Source: Pseudidiomarina planktonica (GTDB taxonomy: Bacteria > Pseudomonadota > Gammaproteobacteria > Enterobacterales > Alteromonadaceae). From it: 64,000 bases of DNA. The stretch spans positions 868,001 to 932,000 of the forward strand of contig NZ_FXWH01000001.1 in NCBI RefSeq assembly GCF_900177775.1, written 5' to 3'. A model generated the notes under the pieces. It searched no databases, had not been told where the DNA came from, and saw nothing but the letters and a program-made list of their open reading frames with translations. How positions within the stretch are numbered: position 1 is the stretch's first letter; each line of letters starts with the position of its first letter. The position numbers and the translations under genes were made by a program. Below, piece after piece: positions 1 through 9,810 of this stretch.

Positions 1-402
1 GTTGGCAAAAGCCTCGGTCACACTTTGGCGTTCGGCCTGATTGTCGGTAACAGCTTTGTATTTGGTGTTTTGCTCTTGCAGTAATACTTTATGGTTGCTC
101 ACCACAAACTCAACCACCCGGGTAGAACCCAATTGGCCGCGGTCTAAACCTATATCGTTTGAACCCAGCCCACGCGGCATACTGGTTTGCAGTAGCAAAG
201 GTTCGGCTGTACGAGGGACCGCTAAATAATAATTGCCAGTAGCAGTGTCATGATAAAACGTATAAAAACCCTGCTGACGGGTCATGCCTTCGGTAAATGT
301 TGCCACATTTACTGCAGCTTCAGGCTTCGAGTTGCTCTGCGCCATGGCATGCATAGGCAGGCTAAAGCTCAGGAATAAAATGGTTATAATGAGTCGTTTC
401 AT
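1..402 (-). CDS. Exported zinc-dependent metalloprotease, N-terminal part (DUF5117/DUF5118 type)
   Basis: This reading frame begins with an ATG at 402 and runs off the left edge of the window, so only the first 134 codons are present. It starts with a signal peptide (MKRLIITILFLSFSL, then MHAMAQ), so the product is exported. The stretch GFYTFYHDTATGNYYLAVPR followed by GLGSNDIGLDRGQLG is the typical N-terminal domain of large bacterial zinc metalloproteases carrying DUF5117/DUF5118 and a downstream HExxH catalytic domain. That catalytic part would lie outside the window, so peptidase activity is inferred from the family. The gene is divergent from the HIT gene. Confidence 0.75.
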   Translation of the reverse strand, partial: MKRLIITILFLSFSLPMHAMAQSNSKPEAAVNVATFTEGMTRQQGFYTFYHDTATGNYYLAVPRTAEPLLLQTSMPRGLGSNDIGLDRGQLGSTRVVEFVVSNHKVLLQEQNTKYKAVTDNQAERQSVTEAFAN

Positions 403-522
403 GTCTGCTGGCTTCTACTGTATGGTGATGATAATGGTGACATTTCGGTGATTTAAGCCGAAGCTAAGTTACCCATTTAAGAACTCAAAACGTTAGCACA
501 GAATGATTAGGGAACCTAACCC

Positions 523-984
523 ATGCTCACTTCAATAACTGCACCTTTTATCGTAGATTCGCGCTTAAACGCCGATACCCACCCAGTTGGCGACTGGCCG
601 TTATCCCGGTTGCTACTGTTTAATGATTGTCGCTATGACTGGCTGGTGCTGGTGCCCAGAGTAGCTGAGGTTACCGAATGGGTGCAGCTAAGTGAGGTAC
701 AACAGGAGCAGTTGTGGCGTGAGTCCCGTTGCTTGAGCGAGGTATTGTTAGCGTGCAGTGACGCCAGCAAATTGAATATTGGTGCGCTTGGCAATGTGGT
801 TAGTCAGTTGCATATTCATCATGTGATGCGACATCACGGCGATGCCGCCTGGCCTGGCCCAGTGTGGGGGCATAGCCCGGCGCAGCCTTATACTACTGAG
901 GCTTTATCAGCTCGCGCGCAATACTGGCGCGAGCAGTTGCGTGACTCAAGCCAGCCGGTCGGCCAGCTCCTCCAGAATTTGTAA
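523..984 (+). CDS. HIT-family (histidine triad) protein
   Basis: A 153-residue protein of the HIT superfamily, whose members hydrolyse or transfer nucleotides from dinucleoside polyphosphates and related compounds. The diagnostic part lies near residues 90-112, where QLHIHHVMR is followed by [11 protein letters not shown]. The spacing and the WPGPVWG tail match the proteobacterial subgroup annotated as diadenosine tetraphosphate hydrolase-like. The third histidine of the classical HxHxH motif is replaced, as is common in this subgroup, so the substrate cannot be assigned. It converges on fldB and overlaps its 3' end by 39 bases. A short palindrome lies over the ribosome-binding region. Confidence 0.8.
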   Translation: MLTSITAPFIVDSRLNADTHPVGDWPLSRLLLFNDCRYDWLVLVPRVAEVTEWVQLSEVQQEQLWRESRCLSEVLLACSDASKLNIGALGNVVSQLHIHHVMRHHGDAAWPGPVWGHSPAQPYTTEALSARAQYWREQLRDSSQPVGQLLQNL

Positions 985-1470
985 ACACCATTTCTCAATG
1001 CGCTGGTCACTGAGCTCATATTGCGAGTCTTCATCCAGCGCCAACCCGACAAAGTAGTTGTCGTTGTCGGTTAAGGCTTTTGAGGCAGCGAATTCATAGT
1101 CGTCGCCATTCGGCCAGAAACCAATGCGTTCGCAACCCAGCGGTAGCAGTTCGTCATGCAGCATGCCCAGCGCATCCTGAAACCAGTCGGTGTAGCCAAC
1201 CTGATCGCCCATGCCGTACAGCGCCACAATTTTGCCATTCAGATTTAACTGCTTAATGTCGTCCCATTGGCTTTCCCAGTCTTCCTGAATTTCGCCGAAA
1301 TCCCAGGTGGACAGACCAAAAATAAGGATGTCGTAAGTTTCGGCCAGAGTTAAAGGGTCGTCTTTAATATTGTGCAGGCTGACCAGCTCGGCACCAATTT
1401 GGTCGCGAATTTTCTCCGCGGCAATTTCGGTGTAGCAGGTGGTTGACCCATAAAATAATCCGATTTTCAT
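946..1470 (-). CDS. fldB: Flavodoxin FldB
   Basis: A 174-residue long-chain flavodoxin, a soluble FMN-binding electron carrier. The phosphate-binding loop is at the N-terminus (YGSTTCYTE, about residues 8-16), and the FMN-contacting stretches follow: [12 protein letters not shown] near 54-65 and YGMGDQVGY near 94-102. Across the whole length it resembles E. coli FldB more than FldA, especially in [15 protein letters not shown] and [11 protein letters not shown]. Its 3' end overlaps the HIT gene by 39 bases in convergent orientation. The partner reductase is not in this window. Confidence 0.9.
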   Translation of the reverse strand: MKIGLFYGSTTCYTEIAAEKIRDQIGAELVSLHNIKDDPLTLAETYDILIFGLSTWDFGEIQEDWESQWDDIKQLNLNGKIVALYGMGDQVGYTDWFQDALGMLHDELLPLGCERIGFWPNGDDYEFAASKALTDNDNYFVGLALDEDSQYELSDQRIEKWCLQILEELADRLA

Positions 1471-1605
1471 CGATTAAGTAACTCCATTGGCAATAGCAGG
1501 CGCTCGGGTTAGTGCCGGTGAGGCTGATTTTTATAGTGTAACAAAAGCAGCTGCGCTGGTGGCATGATATACTCAATTTTTTCTGCAACGGATTGGTTTT
1601 GAACG

Positions 1606-1878
1606 ATGAATTTTGACGAGTTAGTAGGCCGTCTTGAGCCTGTTTTTGATGAAGCAGTAACTAGTGGTGATGATGACGAATTGTTTGCCAGCGGCTATTT
1701 ACGCGGGCATTTTGATTTGGTGGTGGCTAAGCTTGAGTTAGCCGAGAAAACCGATGCCGACGTGCTGTTACCCGCCGTGGAAGCGTCCTTGAATGCTACT
1801 AAGCACGAACTGGCACCAACCGACCAGCAGCATGTTAAAGATATGCTTGAACGATTACGTCAACGGGCGACGCTGTAA
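1606..1878 (+). CDS. yfcL: YfcL family protein
   Basis: A 90-residue, acidic, probably helical protein matching the YfcL family, whose function is unknown. In E. coli yfcL is also next to mnmC and close to fabB, and that neighbourhood is kept here, which supports the assignment. No signal peptide or membrane segment is visible. The last 24 bases overlap the 3' end of mnmC, which converges on it. The ribosome-binding site is weak, but the ATG at 1606 is the only sensible start. Confidence 0.78.
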   Translation: MNFDELVGRLEPVFDEAVTSGDDDELFASGYLRGHFDLVVAKLELAEKTDADVLLPAVEASLNATKHELAPTDQQHVKDMLERLRQRATL

Positions 1879-3708
1879 CCGCTCGGGACGCAACCGGTGC
1901 AACAGCGATTGCGCCAGTGGTAAGGGTTCGGCCAGTAACTGCGAGGTTAGTAATTCAGCCGCCAGTGGCGCGCTGGTAAAGCCACGCGAGCCCAGCCCGC
2001 CGATGACATACAAACCGCTCTGCAGAGCTCCTACCACGGGCAAATGGTCGCGGGTAGTAGAGCGAACGGCGGCACGTTGACCGGCTACTGCAAAATCCTG
2101 TTGCCAAACCTTTCCCGGCAATTGTTGCTGCAAGGTTTTAATATTCTCGGCATCATCGGCGGCACGCACCGCCGTGTTGTCGTCGTCGCGCTGGAAAGTA
2201 GCACCGACACATTGCAAGCCGTCATGCGGCGGTGTTACATACCCTTTGTAGCAAATAACCTGCTGCTGATGTTGACGCTCAGCACTGGCTTTCACCAGAG
2301 TGACCTGACCACGAACGTTCTGCAACGCCAGATCAAACTTCTCTAACAGTGCTTTGTTGCCGGCTCCGGCGGCTAAAATCACCGTTGCGGTCTGAATTTG
2401 GCTGCCATCGGCACAGTTAAGTTGCCAGCCTTCAGCGGTTTTAACCAAATCGACAATACGTTGTTGTACCACCTGCGCCTCGGCATCATGCAGGCACTGT
2501 TGTACCAATGATTGTGGCTGCAGCCAGCCGCCGGTAGGGTAATGCAAACCCCCTGCGGCGAGTGTGGTTGCAGTGACGGTATCGGGCTCGAGCTGACTAC
2601 TGAGGTTCTGTACTAATTCCTTGCTGTATAAGTTATCTGCTACTTTGCGATAGCGCTTTTCACGTTCAGGATTTACCGCAATCTGACTCACGCCGTGCCA
2701 GTGCGTGATGGCGCTAAATTGACTGCGGTACAGCCGCTGGGCAAAGGTAAAAGCGCTTACGTAGAACTCACTGGTAGGGCTGCGTTCGGCCTGTAACAGC
2801 GGGTAACAGGCGGCTTGATGATTGCCGGAGGCCGCGTCAGCAATACCTTCGCTGACTATGATAGAAGTAACGCCACGTTGTGCCAGCGCTCGTGCCGTTA
2901 AGGTAGCGGCAATACCGCCACCAATAATAACTGGCGATTCAGTCAGAACCTTGCGCTCTGCTGTGGCTTCAGCAGGCTGCACCTGGCCGTAAAGCATTTC
3001 GCGCTTAACCCCAAAGCCTTTGTGCTTGTATACTTTGCAATTTGCTGCCTGCAGGCCGCGCTTAACGGCTCCGGCAGCGGTGAAAGTAGCAAAGGTGCAA
3101 CCGCTGCGGGCACTTACTGCCATTGCCTGAAACAGTTCCGGTTGCCACATGCGCGGATTCTTATCGGGTGTAAAACCATCTAAAAACCAGGCATCAATGG
3201 TGTTTTCGGCGCCTGGCAACCAGTCGGGGAGTGTATCTACAATGTCACCAAGCCATAAATCTAACGTTATGCGGTGACGTTGATTCGCTGTAATGCTCTC
3301 TAGCAACAATCGATGGCAGCCGCTTTCCGCCGGCGGGTATAGCGATAATAGTTGCTCGGCGTAGCTAGCCAATTCCGGAAAGTTTGCCAGTGACCGGCGT
3401 AAATCTGTTAAGCTAAGCGGGTGTTTTTCAAACGAAATAAAATGTAAATGCATGGCGCGGTCAGCATTCTCGACCATGCTTTGCCAGGTACTTAAAAAAT
3501 TTAAACCGGTGCCAAAGCCTGATTCAGCAACGCGAAAATCGGCGTGAAGGTGACTTTGCCAGCGCCCGGGTAATCCATTTTGGGTTAAAAAAACGTAACG
3601 GCTTTCAGCTAACCCTGCTTCTGGGTTAAAATAAATGTCATCAAAGTGTTGTGAAACTGGCACACCGGTCTCACTATAATAAACGTCAGCAGGGGTAGTC
3701 GCGGTCAC
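1855..3708 (-). CDS. mnmC: Bifunctional tRNA U34 modification enzyme MnmC
   Basis: A 617-residue enzyme that finishes 5-methylaminomethyl-2-thiouridine synthesis at tRNA wobble position 34. The N-terminal methyltransferase domain has the SAM-binding motif ESGFGTGLNFL near residue 62-72. A conserved DAWFLDGFTPDKNP segment follows. The C-terminal FAD-dependent oxidoreductase domain begins near residue 260 with VIIGGGIAATLTARAL. Length and fusion match E. coli MnmC (about 668 residues). The start is a GTG at 3708 with AAGGT about nine bases upstream. The gene is divergent from fabB and overlaps yfcL by 24 bases at its 3' end. Confidence 0.93.
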   Translation of the reverse strand: MTATTPADVYYSETGVPVSQHFDDIYFNPEAGLAESRYVFLTQNGLPGRWQSHLHADFRVAESGFGTGLNFLSTWQSMVENADRAMHLHFISFEKHPLSLTDLRRSLANFPELASYAEQLLSLYPPAESGCHRLLLESITANQRHRITLDLWLGDIVDTLPDWLPGAENTIDAWFLDGFTPDKNPRMWQPELFQAMAVSARSGCTFATFTAAGAVKRGLQAANCKVYKHKGFGVKREMLYGQVQPAEATAERKVLTESPVIIGGGIAATLTARALAQRGVTSIIVSEGIADAASGNHQAACYPLLQAERSPTSEFYVSAFTFAQRLYRSQFSAITHWHGVSQIAVNPEREKRYRKVADNLYSKELVQNLSSQLEPDTVTATTLAAGGLHYPTGGWLQPQSLVQQCLHDAEAQVVQQRIVDLVKTAEGWQLNCADGSQIQTATVILAAGAGNKALLEKFDLALQNVRGQVTLVKASAERQHQQQVICYKGYVTPPHDGLQCVGATFQRDDDNTAVRAADDAENIKTLQQQLPGKVWQQDFAVAGQRAAVRSTTRDHLPVVGALQSGLYVIGGLGSRGFTSAPLAAELLTSQLLAEPLPLAQSLLHRLRPERLQRRPLT

Positions 3709-3860
3709 GTAATTTTACCTTTAAGGGGAAACCTTTAAAATGAAGCCCTTGGAATGAACAATTAGAATCGCTCAACCAGCGCGAAGTGTAGCAAAGCAGA
3801 CCACTTTTTTATACATTTCCGCTACCATGTACGAGCGCCATAGGAACACAGGACGGACGA

Positions 3861-5075
3861 ATGAAAAGAGCAGTGATTACCGGTATGGGCATTGTCTCAA
3901 GTATCGGTTTAAACCAACAGGAAGTACTCGAATCTCTACAGCAAGGCCGCTCAGGAATCACTTTCTCTGAGGAATTTGCAGAGAAAGGCTTGCGTTGCCA
4001 AGTGTGGGGGAATGTTAAAACCAATCCTCAGGATCACATTGACCGTAAAGCCTATCGCTTTATGGGCGATGCTGCTGCTTATGCCTACATGGCAATGGAG
4101 CAAGCTATTGCTGATGCCGGCTTAACTGAAGAACAAGTATCGAACCCGCGTACCGGCCTGGTAGTAGGTTCCGGTGGCGCTTCTGGTGAACACCAGGTAG
4201 CGGCCGCCGACACTTTGCGTGAACGTGGTGTGAAACGGGTTGGACCATACATGGTTCCGCGTTGCATGGCGTCTACTACCTCTGCTTGTTTGGCTACCCC
4301 ATTTAAAATTAAGGGTGTGAACTATTCTATTAGTTCTGCTTGTGCAACCTCGGCGCATTGTATTGGTCATGCACTTGAGCTGATTCAGTTCGGTAAACAA
4401 GATCGCGTATTTGCCGGTGGTGGTGAAGAGCTGCACTGGACTCTGGGCATGGAATTTGATGCCATGGGCGCGCTAAGCACTAAGTACAATGAAACCCCTG
4501 ATAAAGCATCACGTACCTATGACGCCGATCGCGACGGATTCGTTCCTGCTGGCGGTGGCGGCATTCTGGTGATCGAAGAATTAGAAACTGCGTTAGCTCG
4601 CGGCGCCACTATTTATGGTGAAATCGTTGGCTACGGTGCTACTTCAGATGGCTACGATATGGTGGCTCCATCGGGTGAAGGCGCAGTGCGTTGCATGGAA
4701 ATGGCCATGGCTACTGTGGATACTCCGGTTGATTATCTGAACACGCACGGAACTAGTACTCCGGTTGGCGATGTGAAAGAACTTGAAGCGGTTCGTGCCG
4801 TGTTCGGTGATAACACACCTTACATGAGTGCAACCAAAGCCATGACGGGTCATGCCTTAGGTGCAGCTGGCGTTCATGAAGCTATATTTTCACTGTTAAT
4901 GTTGAAAAATGACTTTGTAGCACCTTCTATCAATATCGAAAATCTTGATGAAGCGGCTAAGGGCATGAACATTGTGCGCGAATCTAAATCAGCCAAGCTA
5001 AACACTGTAATGTCGAACAGCTTTGGCTTCGGTGGTACCAATGCCACCCTGGTTATGCGTCGTTACACCGACTAA
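3861..5075 (+). CDS. fabB: 3-oxoacyl-ACP synthase I (FabB)
   Basis: A 404-residue beta-ketoacyl-ACP synthase I, the condensing enzyme needed to elongate unsaturated acyl chains in type II fatty-acid synthesis. The catalytic triad is visible: Cys161 in [12 protein letters not shown], His296 in [11 protein letters not shown] and His331 in [13 protein letters not shown]. These match Cys163, His298 and His333 of E. coli FabB. The C-terminal [11 protein letters not shown] is intact. It is divergent from mnmC, as in relatives, and is followed at once by a strong hairpin terminator. A weak FadR-like half-site (GACCACTT, 3799-3806) lies in the promoter region. Confidence 0.97.
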   Translation: MKRAVITGMGIVSSIGLNQQEVLESLQQGRSGITFSEEFAEKGLRCQVWGNVKTNPQDHIDRKAYRFMGDAAAYAYMAMEQAIADAGLTEEQVSNPRTGLVVGSGGASGEHQVAAADTLRERGVKRVGPYMVPRCMASTTSACLATPFKIKGVNYSISSACATSAHCIGHALELIQFGKQDRVFAGGGEELHWTLGMEFDAMGALSTKYNETPDKASRTYDADRDGFVPAGGGGILVIEELETALARGATIYGEIVGYGATSDGYDMVAPSGEGAVRCMEMAMATVDTPVDYLNTHGTSTPVGDVKELEAVRAVFGDNTPYMSATKAMTGHALGAAGVHEAIFSLLMLKNDFVAPSINIENLDEAAKGMNIVRESKSAKLNTVMSNSFGFGGTNATLVMRRYTD

Positions 5076-5110
5076 TCAGTTGCTGCCGAACAGGCACTCT
5101 AAGATCTCGT

Positions 5111-5155
5111 AAAGAAGCGTAACAGGAAGCCTAACTTCTGTTACGCTTTCTTTTT
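5111..5155 (+). terminator. Rho-independent terminator after fabB
   Basis: AAGCGTAACAG pairs with CTGTTACGCTT around a partly paired loop (GAAG/CTTC), followed by CTTTTT. It begins 36 bases after the fabB stop codon and ends only 27 bases before the pdxB ATG. Confidence 0.8.
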
Positions 5156-5181
5156 ATGGAGAAAAGAAAACTTTGGCGCCT

Positions 5182-6360
5182 ATGAACATTCTTGCGGATG
5201 CGAATATTCCTCAAGTTGAAAAACTATTTGAACAATTTGGCCAGGTGAACCTGTTTTCGTCACGGCAACCGCCGTCCGAGCAATTGGCCGATGCGCAGGT
5301 GTTGCTGGTACGGTCGGTTACTCAGGTAAATAGTGCCTTGCTACAGCAAGCTCCAAAGCTCACCTTTGTTGGCACCGCCACTATTGGGGTGGAACACGTT
5401 GATCAAGCGGCGCTGCAGCAACGTCATATTCAGTTTGCCAGTGCGCCCGGGGCCAACGCGGCCGCTGTTGGCAATTACGTATTAAGCGCTACTGTGGAAA
5501 TGTTGCTGGCGCAGGGTAAGTGTGAATTACCCACCGGCAACGCGGTCATTATTGGTGCTGGCCATACCGGCACTGCAGCGGGTAAACGCTTAAGTGGGCT
5601 TGGTTATCAGGTAAGTTATTATGACCCACCGCTGTTAGCTGATAATAATGCCGCCAGACCGGTAGGCTGCGATCTTCATGCCGACTGGCAGCGGGTATTG
5701 GAAGCTGACCTGATCAGCTGTCATGTGCCATTACAGGATGAGGGGCAATATCCAACCCGACATTTGTGGCAAGCCGACTCGCTGCAACAGTTGAAATCCG
5801 ATTGTTTATTTATCAACGCTTCCCGCGGCGCGGTGGTAGCAGAGCAGGATTTGCTGCAAACTTTAGCGGCCAATGGGCCTATGGTGACCCTGGATGTATG
5901 GGAACATGAACCACAATTAAATAGCGAGTTAGTAGCGCAAGTAGCCTTAGCTACGCCGCATATAGCCGGACATAGCTTAGAAGGTAAAGTAGGCGGCGCT
6001 TACAGTTTGTATGGGACTTTTTGTAAAGTACAAAAATGCTCCCCAGAGCTTAGTCTGCAAGCGTTACTGCCAAAAGCCAACCAGTCAGTTATCGAAATAG
6101 CAGTACCACCTGACTTGCAAACACTGGCAACATGGTTAAGAGCCATTTATGATATTCGCAATGATGATAAACTTTTACGTGATAGTGAGTTAACTGCAGC
6201 AGCATTCGATAATCTGCGCAAGAACTATCAGGTAAGGCGTGAACTTAGTGTACAAAGTGTTACGGGCGAGTTGCTGCAAGGTGATTCCGGGGGTGCTAAA
6301 AAATGGCGCCAGCGCTTTGAGTACATGGGTTTTCACGTACAAACAACGAAAGCTGAGTAA
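5182..6360 (+). CDS. pdxB: Erythronate-4-phosphate dehydrogenase (PdxB)
   Basis: A 392-residue member of the D-isomer 2-hydroxyacid dehydrogenase family. It oxidises 4-phosphoerythronate in the DXP-dependent pyridoxal phosphate pathway. The NAD-binding motif GAGHTGTAAGKRL lies near residue 125. The family segments RSVTQVN and TATIGVEHVD, the catalytic region DVWEHEP and ATPHIAGHSLEGK are present, followed by a C-terminal dimerisation domain. I chose the ATG at 5182 because MNILADANIP aligns with the E. coli start. An in-frame TTG at 5173 sits better behind the GGAG at 5158-5161 and would add three residues. The fabB terminator ends just upstream, so the promoter must overlap that hairpin or fabB. 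Confidence 0.93.
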   Translation: MNILADANIPQVEKLFEQFGQVNLFSSRQPPSEQLADAQVLLVRSVTQVNSALLQQAPKLTFVGTATIGVEHVDQAALQQRHIQFASAPGANAAAVGNYVLSATVEMLLAQGKCELPTGNAVIIGAGHTGTAAGKRLSGLGYQVSYYDPPLLADNNAARPVGCDLHADWQRVLEADLISCHVPLQDEGQYPTRHLWQADSLQQLKSDCLFINASRGAVVAEQDLLQTLAANGPMVTLDVWEHEPQLNSELVAQVALATPHIAGHSLEGKVGGAYSLYGTFCKVQKCSPELSLQALLPKANQSVIEIAVPPDLQTLATWLRAIYDIRNDDKLLRDSELTAAAFDNLRKNYQVRRELSVQSVTGELLQGDSGGAKKWRQRFEYMGFHVQTTKAE

Positions 6361-6400
6361 GTAGTTACTTGGCGCAGTTTTATAAAACATAGGAGATAGC

Positions 6401-7417
6401 ATGGCGCGTGCGTTTAATGTAGCGGTTTTGGGTGCAACTGGTTTGGTCGGTCAGCAGATGATGGATATTCTGGCCGAACGAGATTTCCCGGTAGCCCGTT
6501 TGTTTCCGCTGGCCAGCAGTCGGTCTGCCGGAGCTACGGTTAGCTTTAACGGCGAAGATTTGACGGTTGAAGACGCCGAAGGCTTTGATTGGTCGCAAGT
6601 GGAACTGGCGTTTTTCTCCGCTGGCGGTTCTATCTCCAAGATTTATGCTCCGCGTGCAGCGGAAGCCGGCTGTGTGGTTATCGATAACACCTCTGAGTTT
6701 CGCTACGAACCTGATATTCCATTAGTAGTGCCGGAAGTGAACGCGCATGCATTAGCAGATTTCCGTAATCGCAATATTATTGCCAACCCAAATTGCTCAA
6801 CCATTCAAATGATGGTGGCGCTGAAACCTATTCATGATGCGGTAGGTATTGAGCGTATTAACGTTGCCACTTACCAGTCCGTATCAGGTGCTGGTAAGGA
6901 AGCGATGGAAGAGTTAGCCAAACAGACCGCCGCCTTGTTAAATGGCCGTGAAGTTGAAACTGAAGCTTTCTCACGCCAAATCGCGTTTAACTGTATTCCA
7001 CAAATTGATGTATTTATGGACAATGACTACACCAAGGAAGAAATGAAAATGGTGTGGGAAACCCAGAAAATTATGGGTGATAACAATATTCGGGTGAACG
7101 CGACTGCGGTGCGAGTACCGGTATTTTTTGGTCATGCCGAAGCTTTACACATTGAAACCGAACAGCCGATTACCGCTGAGCATGCCTGTGAATTACTGCG
7201 TGCAGCGCCGGGCGTAACTTTGTTGGAGCAACGAGAAGAGTTCCCAACCCAGGTTAGCTCTGCAGCCGGTAAAGACAATGTGTTTGTAGGTCGGGTGCGC
7301 AATGATATCTCGCATCCGCAGGGTCTGAATTTATGGGTGGTGGCCGACAACATTCGTAAGGGTGCGGCTACCAACAGTATTCAAATTGCGGAGCATTTGA
7401 TTCGCGATTACTTGTAA
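6401..7417 (+). CDS. asd: Aspartate-semialdehyde dehydrogenase (Asd)
   Basis: A 338-residue NADPH-dependent enzyme making aspartate semialdehyde, the branch-point intermediate for lysine, diaminopimelate, threonine and methionine. GATGLVGQQMM near residue 11 is the nucleotide-binding loop. The nucleophile is Cys132 in NPNCSTIQM. The phosphate- and substrate-binding segments SVSGAGKEAM and FFGHAEALH are intact. E. coli has the paralogue usg in this place between pdxB and truA. Here the catalytic cysteine is present, so I call it an active Asd rather than Usg. It follows pdxB by 40 bases and may be co-transcribed. Confidence 0.93.
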   Translation: MARAFNVAVLGATGLVGQQMMDILAERDFPVARLFPLASSRSAGATVSFNGEDLTVEDAEGFDWSQVELAFFSAGGSISKIYAPRAAEAGCVVIDNTSEFRYEPDIPLVVPEVNAHALADFRNRNIIANPNCSTIQMMVALKPIHDAVGIERINVATYQSVSGAGKEAMEELAKQTAALLNGREVETEAFSRQIAFNCIPQIDVFMDNDYTKEEMKMVWETQKIMGDNNIRVNATAVRVPVFFGHAEALHIETEQPITAEHACELLRAAPGVTLLEQREEFPTQVSSAAGKDNVFVGRVRNDISHPQGLNLWVVADNIRKGAATNSIQIAEHLIRDYL

Positions 7418-7489
7418 AGGTTTTACCTCAGCAGCCGTTATAACGATTAGCGGAAATCATAACGATTAAACGAACTGGTAGAACAGGGA

Positions 7490-9796
7490 ATGACTCAATT
7501 TAGCGGGCGCATTATGAACAAACCTTCACTGCTGTTGTTAGCAGCCATCGCTGTGAGTGTGCCTGGCGCATACGCTCAGGAAGATGGAGTTGTCATTAAG
7601 GGTCCCAAAGGCTCGGAAGCAACCGATGTTCGTGTTGGGACCAAGCGTTATGGTCCTATTACCTCGGAAGATACGCTCTGGAGCATAGCCAGTCAGAATC
7701 GGCCGCATTCCAGTGTGTCAGTGAATCAAATGATGGCTGCTATTGTGGAAGCAAATCCACAGGCGTTTGTGAACGGCAACATGAACCGCATGTTGGATGG
7801 GTTTTATTTGCGTATTCCGAGCTTGCAGGAAATGCAAATGGTGAATCCAACGGCTGCGGCTCGCCAGCAGCAGTTAGATGATGCCCTGTTAGATAAAAGC
7901 GAAGACTTGCGCCGCGAACAGCAACGTATAGAAGAAGCTCGCAAAACTCAGGAGCAGTTGCTGACTGAGGCAAAATCCAAAGCGGAACAAACCATTGCCG
8001 AAGTGCGTTCAGCCCAGCAAGATGACTTCACTGCGCTGCGCGAGCAAGTGGCAGAGTCTATGGCTGCGGTGGAGAACCTTTACAACGAGAATACCCAGTT
8101 ACAAGAACGTCTTCAACAACTCGATGAGCGGGTTGAAGCACTACAAGCTCACCTGGCTGAAGACGGCGAACTGCAAGTGCAGTTACAGCAAATACTGAAT
8201 CAAAACGAACAAATTCTGAGTGATCAACGTGAGCGCGAGCAGCAACAAGATGAAACTGACTGGGTAGGGTGGTTGTCGCAACCGTTGAACCTGGCCCTGT
8301 TATCTTTGTTGCCGGCGCTGGCTATTCTGGTTGCGCTATACGCTATATTTGTGCGCCGTCGCTCCAGTAAAGACGATACTGAAGAAGCACAGCCAAAAAA
8401 AGGTAAGAAAGAACTTTCGGACGCTGAAGCTGCGGCACAACTGGAAGCCGAATTGTTAGCGGATCCGCTGCCTGATGACAGCAATGACCTGCTGGATATT
8501 GATGACGAGTTGGCTGACTTAGACACTCTGGATGATGAAGGTGACGATTTAAGTTCACTGGAAGACGAGCTTCTGGTGCCGGATCAGGATGACGAAGAAG
8601 CTGACGAAGGCGACCAACTGGTGCGTCTTGATGACGATCCTGATGCTGATAACGATCAGGACGACAGCGCTAAGAACAACGACGCTAGCGCAGACGATGA
8701 CGAAGATATTAGTCAGGACGAGTTAGATCGTTTGCTGGCAGATGGCGACGATGATGACGATGTCGCTATTGATCTCGACCTTGATGATGATGAACTGGAT
8801 GCTGACTCAGCGAGCGACAGCCCTGAGGAAGAGCCTGCTTCGGAAGAGGTTACTGATGATGAAACCGTTCCACAGGCTGACGCTGAAACAGACCAAACAA
8901 CCACGTCGGAAGACGATGATGATGTTGATATCGATTCCATTTTGGCGGCAGAGCAAGCGCCGGCAGAGGATACTAATGCTTCGGCAGAAGCTGATGATGA
9001 GGCTGAAGACGAAGACTTACTGCCGGAGCTAGATGAGAACGAAGACAAGAACGACGACGAAGATTTTAGCATTGATGATGTATTCGATGAGTTAGGTATT
9101 GATGAGCAGCTCGATGGCGATGATGACGATGTTGATTTGGAGCAATTGCTATCGGAGTCGGATGAGCTGACCCAGGCGCAGACGGACAGTGAGCCAAGCG
9201 TGGATGCCGATGCATTAAACGAAGTTGATGCAGATGACAGTGACCCTGTTATTGGTGATACCGGTGATGACACCGATGCGGAGCCGGAACAGACTAAATC
9301 CGCTGAGCCGGCGACCACTGCGGTAGCTGATGCTGATGACAGTGACGATGTCAGCGATGATGATAGTGATGCGGCTAACACCGAAGAAAATGCTAAAGAG
9401 AGTGCTGAAGATACCTCTGAAGATAGTGCTGAAAAAAGTACTGAGGACGAAGCTCAGGACGAAGCTGACGCCAGCGCCGATACTAGTGAAGAAGACGAAG
9501 ACTTCGTTGATATCGACACCTTAATTGATGAAGCTCAGGACGAAGAAAGCGACACTGACCCTTACGACAGCGATGCTGTTGGTGAAGTGCTTGGTGACAC
9601 CGAAGACGATGGTGACGAAGTTCCGCTTGATGACGACGACAGCCCGTCGGCGCAACTTGATTTAGCACGCGCTTACATTGAAATGGACGATTTTGACGAA
9701 GCTCAGGTGTTGTTGGAAAAAATCATTGCGGCCGACGACGCAGACGAAGATATTGTAAAAGAAGCGAAACAGTTACAAGCGCGGTTAGATAGCTAG
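7490..9796 (+). CDS. fimV: FimV/HubP-like polar landmark protein
   Basis: A 768-residue inner-membrane protein of the FimV/HubP family, which organises cell poles and supports type IV pili and polar flagella. A signal peptide (ending GAYA-QED) is followed by a LysM-like FimV domain with [12 protein letters not shown] and ending GFYLRIPS, a coiled coil (about 125-250) and one membrane segment near 267-286. A very long Asp/Glu-rich cytoplasmic region follows, and then a FimV C-terminal domain ([20 protein letters not shown]) at 715-768. A second possible start, MNKPSLL at 7514, gives a more ordinary signal peptide. Neither start has a good ribosome-binding site. TruA follows by 14 bases, as in many gammaproteobacteria. 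Confidence 0.88.
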   Translation: MTQFSGRIMNKPSLLLLAAIAVSVPGAYAQEDGVVIKGPKGSEATDVRVGTKRYGPITSEDTLWSIASQNRPHSSVSVNQMMAAIVEANPQAFVNGNMNRMLDGFYLRIPSLQEMQMVNPTAAARQQQLDDALLDKSEDLRREQQRIEEARKTQEQLLTEAKSKAEQTIAEVRSAQQDDFTALREQVAESMAAVENLYNENTQLQERLQQLDERVEALQAHLAEDGELQVQLQQILNQNEQILSDQREREQQQDETDWVGWLSQPLNLALLSLLPALAILVALYAIFVRRRSSKDDTEEAQPKKGKKELSDAEAAAQLEAELLADPLPDDSNDLLDIDDELADLDTLDDEGDDLSSLEDELLVPDQDDEEADEGDQLVRLDDDPDADNDQDDSAKNNDASADDDEDISQDELDRLLADGDDDDDVAIDLDLDDDELDADSASDSPEEEPASEEVTDDETVPQADAETDQTTTSEDDDDVDIDSILAAEQAPAEDTNASAEADDEAEDEDLLPELDENEDKNDDEDFSIDDVFDELGIDEQLDGDDDDVDLEQLLSESDELTQAQTDSEPSVDADALNEVDADDSDPVIGDTGDDTDAEPEQTKSAEPATTAVADADDSDDVSDDDSDAANTEENAKESAEDTSEDSAEKSTEDEAQDEADASADTSEEDEDFVDIDTLIDEAQDEESDTDPYDSDAVGEVLGDTEDDGDEVPLDDDDSPSAQLDLARAYIEMDDFDEAQVLLEKIIAADDADEDIVKEAKQLQARLDS

Positions 9797-9810
9797 ACAG
9801 GACAGATCCA

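Noticed and set aside
4122-4436. Minus-strand frame inside fabB
   Set aside because: It lies wholly antisense to a conserved gene with intact catalytic residues.
8713-9381. 222-codon serine-rich minus-strand frame
   Set aside because: It is the mirror of the GAT/GAC/GAA-rich fimV coding sequence; the low-complexity Ser content is a by-product.
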